Positions 30,905-35,513 of a stretch of DNA of 35,513 nt are shown here, one piece after another (the stretch's first letter is position 1; each line of letters starts with the position of its first letter). The notes below the pieces were generated by a model. It searched no databases, was not told the origin of the DNA, and saw only the letters and a program-made list of their open reading frames with translations. The stretch spans positions 1 through 35,513 of the forward strand of contig JAWZSN010000038.1 of the NCBI GenBank assembly GCA_033875255.1, written 5' to 3'. This DNA comes from Marinimicrococcus sp033875255 (GTDB lineage Bacteria; Pseudomonadota; Alphaproteobacteria; Geminicoccales; Geminicoccaceae). The position numbers and the translations under genes were made by a program.

Positions 30905-31969
30905 TTGGCGCGCGTCATCGACCTGACGGGGCAGAAGGCGACACCCCGATCGCCGCTGCTGCGCTCGCTCAAGGTGGGGGTGAACGAGGGCCTGTCGGTC
31001 CTCGTCACCCTCTTCGGGCTGCTCGTTCTCACCTTCTTCATCGGCCGGATGCTGCCGCTCGATCCGGTGCTGGCCATTCTCGGCGACAATGCGAGCCAGG
31101 AGGCCTACGACGCGCTGCGCGCCAAGCTGGGCCTCGATAGGCCGCTCTGGGAGCAGTTCCTGGGCTATGTGGCCGACGTGGCGCGGCTGGACTTCGGCCA
31201 GGCGCTGACCACCGGCAAGCCGGTCACGACCGATCTGGCGCGGGTGTTCCCGGCCACCATCGAGCTGGCCACGCTGGCGGTGCTGATCGGCACCGGCCTC
31301 GGCATTCCGCTGGGCGTGCTGGCGGCGATGTACCGGCAGACCGCGATCGACCATGCGGTGCGGGTGATCTCGCTGATCGGCTTTTCCGCGCCGGTCTTCT
31401 GGCTGGGCCTGATGGGGCTCGTGCTGTTCTATGCCACGCTGGGCTGGGTCGGCGGCCCCGGCAGGCTCGATACCGCCTACATGTGGGACGTCGAGCCGAT
31501 CACCGGCCTGCTCCTGCTCGACACCGCCATGCAGGGCCAGTGGGACCTCTTCGCCAACGCCTTCTCGCACATCGTCCTGCCCGCCTCGATCCTGGGCTAC
31601 GGCGCGCTCGCCTATATCAGCCGGATGACCAGGAGCTTCATGCTGGAGCAGCTGGGCCAGGAGTACGTCATCACCGCGCGGGTCAAGGGCCTCTCCTACG
31701 CCCGGGTGGTGTGGCGGCACGCCTTTCCCAACATCGGCGTGCAGCTGGTGACGGTGGTGGCGCTGGCCTATGCGTTCCTGCTGGAGGGTGCGGTGCTCAC
31801 CGAGACCGTGTTCGCCTGGCCCGGCTTCGGGCGCTACCTCACCAACGCGCTTCTGGCCGGCGACATGAACGCGGTGCTCGCCTGCACGCTGATCGTCGGC
31901 GTGATCTTCGTGGCGCTCAACCTCCTGAGCGACGTTCTCTACCGCCTGCTCGACCCGAGGACCCATTGA
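30905..31969 (+). CDS. DppB-type ABC transporter permease (second system)
   Basis: A 354-aa inner-membrane permease with a TTG start at 30905 preceded by AGGAGCAG. A hydrophilic N-terminal extension of about 30 residues precedes the first membrane segment (LSVLVTLFGLLVLTFFIGRM). RMLPLDP stands where DppB has RLxPGDP. It then shows LGLDRPLWEQFLGYVADVARLDFG, SAPVFWLGLMGLVLFYATLGW, and the EAA loop QLGQEYVITARVKGLSYARVVWRHAFPNIG. Its stop overlaps a TTG start of the next gene. A longer loop (RLDTAYMWDVEPITGLLLLD) is typical of NikB/DppB relatives. Confidence 0.94.
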   Translation: MARVIDLTGQKATPRSPLLRSLKVGVNEGLSVLVTLFGLLVLTFFIGRMLPLDPVLAILGDNASQEAYDALRAKLGLDRPLWEQFLGYVADVARLDFGQALTTGKPVTTDLARVFPATIELATLAVLIGTGLGIPLGVLAAMYRQTAIDHAVRVISLIGFSAPVFWLGLMGLVLFYATLGWVGGPGRLDTAYMWDVEPITGLLLLDTAMQGQWDLFANAFSHIVLPASILGYGALAYISRMTRSFMLEQLGQEYVITARVKGLSYARVVWRHAFPNIGVQLVTVVALAYAFLLEGAVLTETVFAWPGFGRYLTNALLAGDMNAVLACTLIVGVIFVALNLLSDVLYRLLDPRTH

Positions 31970-32892
31970 GCACGACATCCTCAGCACCGCGCGCTGCCGG
32001 CGGCTGGCGGGCCTGGCTCACCGCACCGGAAGCGGGCTCGCCGCTCCAGGCCCGGGCCCAGCAGGTCTGGCTGGGCTGGCGGCGGCTGCGCGCCAACAGC
32101 TCGGCCTTCGCCGGCTTCCTCATCATCGTGGCGCTGCTGCTGGTAGCACTCGCGGCCCCGCTTCTGGCGACCCACGATCCTTTCGTGCAGGACCTCGCGC
32201 AGCGGCTCCGGCCGCCGTCCGCCGCGCACTGGCTCGGCACCGACGAGCTCGGCCGCGACATCTACAGCCGCCTCGTCCACGGCACCCGGATCACCATCTA
32301 CATCGCCCTGCTGGTGCTGGTGATCGCCGCCCCGCTGGGCCTCGTGGTGGGCACGGTGGCGGGCTATCTGGGCGGCTGGACCGACCGGATCCTGATGCGC
32401 ATCGTCGACATCTTCCTCTCCTTTCCGAGCCTGATCCTGGCGCTGGCCTTCGTGGCGGCACTGGGTCCCGGCATCAACAACGCGATCATCGCCATCTCGA
32501 TCGCCTCCTGGCCGCCCATCGCCCGGCTGGCCCGGGCGGAGACGCTCACCGTGCGAAGCTCCGACTACATCGCCGCGGTGCGGCTGCAGGGCGCCTCCTC
32601 GCTCAGGATCATCGTGGCCGAGATCATGCCGATGTGCCTCTCCTCGGTGGTGGTGCGGATCACCCTCAACATGGCGGGCATCATCCTGACCGCGGCCGGC
32701 CTCGGGTTCCTGGGCCTGGGCGCCCAGCCGCCGAGCCCGGAATGGGGGGCGATGCTCTCGACGGGACGCCAGTTCATGCTCACCAGCTGGTGGCTCGCCG
32801 CCGTGCCCGGCCTCGCCATCCTGCTCGTGAGCCTCGCCTTCAACCTCTTCGGCGACGGGCTGCGCGACGTCCTGGATCCACGCCATGGCTGA
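31966..32892 (+). CDS. DppC-type ABC transporter permease (second system)
   Basis: A 308-aa permease. The TTG at 31966 overlaps the TGA of the preceding gene (TTGA), as at the pip junction; no in-frame ATG gives a family-like N-terminus. A soluble N-terminal stretch (STTSSAPRAAGGWRAWLTAP) precedes the first membrane segment. The hallmark HWLGTDELGRDIYSRLVHGTRIT is intact. The EAA loop is ARAETLTVRSSDYIAAVRLQGASSLRIIVAEIMPM, followed by GLGFLGLGAQPPSPEWGAML. It overlaps the ATPase gene by eight bases. Confidence 0.94.
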   Translation: MSTTSSAPRAAGGWRAWLTAPEAGSPLQARAQQVWLGWRRLRANSSAFAGFLIIVALLLVALAAPLLATHDPFVQDLAQRLRPPSAAHWLGTDELGRDIYSRLVHGTRITIYIALLVLVIAAPLGLVVGTVAGYLGGWTDRILMRIVDIFLSFPSLILALAFVAALGPGINNAIIAISIASWPPIARLARAETLTVRSSDYIAAVRLQGASSLRIIVAEIMPMCLSSVVVRITLNMAGIILTAAGLGFLGLGAQPPSPEWGAMLSTGRQFMLTSWWLAAVPGLAILLVSLAFNLFGDGLRDVLDPRHG

Positions 32893-33748
32893 GCCGCTGG
32901 CAAGGATCGAGGACTTGTGGGTCCGCTTCGCCACGCCGCACGGCACCCTCGAGGCGGTGCGCGGCGTCTCCTTCGACATCGGGCGCGAGAAGCTCGGCAT
33001 CGTCGGCGAGTCCGGCTCGGGCAAGTCGATGACCGGCCGCAGCCTGCTGCGGCTCACCCCGCGCGCCGCGCGCATCGAGGCCAGGCGCCTCGAGTTCGAG
33101 GGCATCGACCTCCTGCGCGCCTCGGAGCGGGAGATGCGCGCGATCCGGGGGGCGCGGATCGCGATGATCCTCCAGGACCCCAAATACTCGCTCAATCCCC
33201 TCATGCGGGTCGGAAGGCAGATCGCCGAGGCCTATCGGGTGCATCACAGGGTGGGTGCGCGTGAAGCGCGCCTTCGGGCGCTGGCGATGCTGGAATCGGT
33301 GCATATCCGCGATCCCGAGCGGGTCTTCGAGCTCTACCCGCACGAGGTCTCCGGCGGCATGGGGCAGCGCATCATGATCGCCATGATGCTGATCCCCGAG
33401 CCCTCGCTGATCATCGCCGACGAGCCCACCTCCGCCCTGGACGTCACTGTCCGCCGGCAGGTGCTGGGCATCCTCGACGAGCTGGTGACCGGCCGCGGCG
33501 TCGGTCTCGCCTTCATCAGCCACGATCTCAACCTGGTGGCCGATTTCTGCGACCGGGTGCTGGTGATGTATGCCGGCCGCATCCTCGAGGAGCTGCCGGC
33601 CCGGGAGCTGGAGCGGGCCCGCCATCCCTACACCCGGGCCCTGCTCGAGAGCCTGCCGCGCCTCGACCGTCCGGTGGAGAAGCTGAGCGTGCCGCAGCGC
33701 GACCCCTCCTGGCTCGACGGGCCGGTCTTCCGCGAAGGTGCCGCATGA
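32885..33748 (+). CDS. DppD/NikD-type ABC transporter ATPase (second system)
   Basis: A 287-aa ATPase. It has Walker A GESGSGKS at 41-48, LQDPKYSLNPLMRVGRQIAEA, signature VSGGMGQRIMIAMMLIPEP (Val in place of Leu), Walker B LIIADEPTSALDVT, and SHDLNLVADFCDRVLVMYAG. It is shorter than the first system's DppD because the cysteine-containing C-terminal oligopeptide domain is missing; it ends soon after HPYTRALLESLPRLDRPVEK. This NikD-like length occurs in many natural systems. The ATG of the next gene overlaps its stop. Confidence 0.93.
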   Translation: MAEPLARIEDLWVRFATPHGTLEAVRGVSFDIGREKLGIVGESGSGKSMTGRSLLRLTPRAARIEARRLEFEGIDLLRASEREMRAIRGARIAMILQDPKYSLNPLMRVGRQIAEAYRVHHRVGAREARLRALAMLESVHIRDPERVFELYPHEVSGGMGQRIMIAMMLIPEPSLIIADEPTSALDVTVRRQVLGILDELVTGRGVGLAFISHDLNLVADFCDRVLVMYAGRILEELPARELERARHPYTRALLESLPRLDRPVEKLSVPQRDPSWLDGPVFREGAA

Positions 33749-34539
33749 GCGGCGCCGCGCCGCCGGTGCTGGAGGCGCAGGGGCTCACCGTGCGCTTCGG
33801 CCGCGACGCCGCCGCCACCATTGCCGTCGACAGTGTCAGCTTCGCGCTGCGGCGCGGCGAGGCGTTCGGGCTGATCGGCGAGTCCGGCTGCGGCAAGTCC
33901 ACCGTGCTGCGGGTGCTGGCCGGCCTCAACGAGTCCTACGAGGGCAGCCTCGCCCTCGACGGCCGCGAGCTTGCCGGTCCGCGCGGCAAGGCCTTCTTCA
34001 AGCGCGTGCAGATGGTCTTCCAGGATCCCTACGGCTCGCTGCACCCGCGCAAGATGGTCAACGACGCGCTGATGGGCCCGGTGCGGGTGCACGGGCTCGA
34101 CCGCGGCCAGGAGCGCGTGGCCGAGGCGCTGGAGGCGGTCGGGCTCGGCCCCGGCTTCCGCTACCGCTTCCCGCACCAGCTCTCGGGCGGCCAGCGCCAG
34201 CGCGTGGCGATCGCCCGCTGCCTGATCCTCGAGCCCGAGATCCTGCTCCTGGACGAGCCCACCTCGGCGCTCGACGTCTCGGTCCAGGCCGAGATCCTCA
34301 ATCTCCTGCAGGAGCTGCGCCGCCAGCGCGACCTCACCTACCTGATGGTGAGCCACGACCTCGCGGTGGTGGCGCATCTGTGCGAGCGCGTGGCGGTGAT
34401 GAACCGCGGCCGCCTGGTCGAGGAGCTGCCCGCGGCCGAGCTGCGCGCCGGCCGGGCGCGCGATCCCTATACGCGCGAGCTTCTGGCGGCCAGCGCCGGC
34501 TACGTCCCGCCCTCCCGCGAGCAGCTCGACAGCGTCTGA
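33745..34539 (+). CDS. DppF/NikE-type ABC transporter ATPase (second system)
   Basis: A 264-aa partner ATPase. It has Walker A GESGCGKST at 45-53, FQDPYGSLHPRKMVND (His in place of the usual Asn), signature LSGGQRQRVAIARC, Walker B ILLLDEPTSALDVS and VSHDLAVVAHLCERVAVMNRG. The C-terminal cysteine domain is absent, matching its partner and the NikE-like size. It completes the second importer (SBP, two permeases, two ATPases) in one tightly packed operon and is its last gene. Confidence 0.94.
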   Translation: MSGAAPPVLEAQGLTVRFGRDAAATIAVDSVSFALRRGEAFGLIGESGCGKSTVLRVLAGLNESYEGSLALDGRELAGPRGKAFFKRVQMVFQDPYGSLHPRKMVNDALMGPVRVHGLDRGQERVAEALEAVGLGPGFRYRFPHQLSGGQRQRVAIARCLILEPEILLLDEPTSALDVSVQAEILNLLQELRRQRDLTYLMVSHDLAVVAHLCERVAVMNRGRLVEELPAAELRAGRARDPYTRELLAASAGYVPPSREQLDSV

Positions 34540-34692
34540 GCGCCACTCTCCCGGCGTTCCGGCGCGGTCTACGGCACCGCGGGCAAGCTCCCCCGCTCCG
34601 GCCCTTATGAGGCTCCACGCCTGCAGCGTCTTCGGCGGCAGGCTCCTCTGTCGCCCGCAGGGAACGCTCCGGGAAAGCGCGAAAGATCATGA
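34540..34692. other. Gap between the importer operon and the RHS remnant
   Basis: No gene was recognised here. A weak GCGCC/GGCGC pairing (34541-34545 with 34562-34566) just after the operon stop could assist termination. The RHS reading frame is closed by a stop at 34690-34692, so upstream RHS sequence is missing: the join to chromosomal DNA lies somewhere in this gap. Confidence 0.35.
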
Positions 34693-35347
34693 GCCGGCCG
34701 CGTCATGCCGCCGCCCGCCGGCGGGACGAAGGAGTGGCTGCACCGCGACCACCTGGCCTCGGTGAGGCTGATCACCGATGACGCCGGCGTGCGCGTCCAG
34801 CGCTCGCACTACCTGCCCTTTGGCGACCGCTCGGGGGCGCTCACCGTGAGCGAGACCGGGGGGCCGGCCCAGCCTGAGAGCGCCTGAACTATCCAAAGCC
34901 TATATCGGCGAGCGCGACGACCCCGACACCGGCCTGCTCTACCTCAACGCCCGCTACATGGACCCGCTGCTGGGCCGCTTCATCCAGCCGGACTGGTGGG
35001 ATCCGACCGAGGAGGGCGTGGGGACCAACAGGTATGCCTATGCCGACAACGACCCGGTCAACAGGAGCGATCCGAGCGGGCATGCGCTGAGCGAGGAAGG
35101 CAGCTATGATGGCGTCGTCGATGGCTATGGCGGCGCTTCATACAGCTGGGATGATATCGCCGGCTTCCTGGATGATGTCTTTGGATCCGCTGACGACGAC
35201 TCCTTTCTTGATTCCAACATAGAAATAGCCGCTCGCAGAGGTCGTCCCCATAACCTTCCCAATATATTCGGACCCGATACTGGGAAAAATTTATTCGGAC
35301 CGCTGGGTGGCGGGGGTTGGAGCCGCTCAGGCGGGCTGAAAAGCTAA
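34693..35347 (+). pseudogene. C-terminal remnant of an RHS-repeat protein with one frame change
   Basis: The first piece reads GGTKEWLHRDHLASVRLITD and VQRSHYLPFGDRSGAL, the conserved end of RHS/YD-repeat shells. It meets a stop at 34885-34887. The second frame resumes with SKAYIGERDDPDTGLLYLNA and LGRFIQPDWWDPTEEGVGTN, the RHS core-associated domain, and finishes that core at DPVNRSDPSGHA. After the core comes a 75-80 residue tail rich in Asp, Ser and Gly that I do not recognise, ending at 35347. RHS proteins carry variable C-terminal effector tips at this place. The rest of the shell is absent and the two pieces are out of frame, so it is a relic, perhaps a displaced tip cassette. The tail is noticeably less GC-rich than the window. 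Confidence 0.8.
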
Positions 35348-35464
35348 GAGACCACAAAACAAACGAATGCTCGTCATGAGGCATTTAGAGCCCAACCCGA
35401 AAAGAGTTGAGCGGTTTCAGCGGGTTGTGATTCCGTTCCGTTGCCACACAGCACGGAGCCGACA
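35348..35464 (+). other. AT-richer junction between RHS tail and IS5-like start
   Basis: 117 bases of lower GC. A short frame begins at ATG 35368 (MLVMRHLEPNPKRVERF) and runs into the IS-like DNA. It could be the start of an immunity gene interrupted by the insertion, or chance. The segment around 35399-35430 (AGAGTTGAGCGGTTTCAG) looks like an IS5-type left end, but the other end is outside the window, so no boundary can be proven. Confidence 0.3.
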
Positions 35465-35513
35465 ATGCCTTGGACTGAAACCGCTCGCCGCGACTATGCC
35501 CGCCGGCGCGTCC
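35465..35513 (+). mobile_element. Start of an IS5-family transposase gene, cut by the window end
   Basis: Sixteen codons are visible: MPWTETARRDYARRRV. The opening MPWTETARxxY is the characteristic N-terminus of many IS5-group transposases of alphaproteobacteria. GGAG lies six bases before the ATG. The gene runs off the window, so intactness is unknown. Confidence 0.6.

Noticed and set aside
29165..31987. A 940-codon minus-strand frame opposite the second binding protein and permease
   Set aside because: No domain or ribosome-binding site was recognised, composition mirrors the sense genes, and it would contradict the well-supported plus-strand operon.
34705..34887. A separate small 60-aa protein
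   Set aside because: Its content (WLHRDHLASVRLITD, YLPFGDRSG) is part of an RHS core that continues in the next frame, so it is a fragment, not a gene.
1..35513. CRISPR arrays, tRNA/rRNA genes, phage modules or defence systems
   Set aside because: No regularly spaced repeats, no tRNA-like folds with conserved loops, and no phage structural or known defence proteins were seen by reading.

Overview
The window is very GC-rich and densely coded, with short or overlapping gene junctions (ATGA and TTGA overlaps) and several GTG/TTG starts. Gene content and protein style (a LivFGHM importer with large periplasmic binding proteins, FadR-type GntR regulators, an aerobic CoxL-type molybdenum hydroxylase) point to a heterotrophic, high-GC alphaproteobacterium, possibly of the Rhodospirillales/Rhizobiales kind. 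This is inference from style, not from a marker gene.

Layout. (1) 1-2.0 kb: a decayed IS630-family element (about 59-1210, with weak candidate terminal repeats), next to a glutathione S-transferase gene broken by one extra base. (2) 2.06-2.5 kb: a MarR regulator divergent from the GST. (3) 2.6-9.85 kb, minus strand: a probable operon for uptake and first processing of a carboxylate or amino-acid-like substrate. Its order is BKACE (beta-keto acid cleavage enzyme), two tandem paralogous LivK-type binding proteins, then livH, livM, livG and livF. (4) 9.96-10.7 kb: a GntR/FCD regulator. Operator-like elements flank it on both sides. (5) 10.8-16.2 kb, plus strand: a five-gene catabolic operon encoding a ThDP-dependent acetolactate-synthase-like enzyme, a zinc dehydrogenase, a cyclase/formamidase-type metal hydrolase and two SDR dehydrogenases. 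It ends in a 13-bp perfect hairpin. (6) 16.4-25.0 kb, plus strand: a complete dipeptide/oligopeptide-type ABC importer, an unaccompanied CoxL/XdhB-like molybdenum hydroxylase subunit, and a second GntR/FCD regulator. (7) 25.3-29.1 kb, minus strand: an S9 peptidase, a proline iminopeptidase and a class-C beta-lactamase/D-peptidase-like serine hydrolase. (8) 29.3-34.5 kb, plus strand and divergent from (7): a second complete peptide/nickel-type ABC importer. (9) 34.7-35.5 kb: a broken C-terminal piece of an RHS-repeat protein with a less GC-rich tail, then the first codons of what looks like an IS5-family transposase, cut by the window end.

How it may work together. Parts 3-6 read as one catabolic island. 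Two importers bring in substrate. Dehydrogenases (SDR x2, Zn-MDR) oxidise alcohols to ketones. A ThDP enzyme and a metal hydrolase cleave C-C or ring/amide bonds. BKACE would consume a beta-keto acid with acetyl-CoA. A Mo-hydroxylase subunit could hydroxylate a heterocycle or aldehyde. The substrate cannot be read from the sequence. Parts 7-8 read as a peptide uptake and hydrolysis locus sharing one divergent control region. No tRNA, rRNA, CRISPR array, replication origin or defence system was seen. The most unusual content is the uncharacterised enzyme combination of the island and the regulatory DNA around the first GntR gene, which includes two LacI-type operator-like sites and a GTTATAAC pair.
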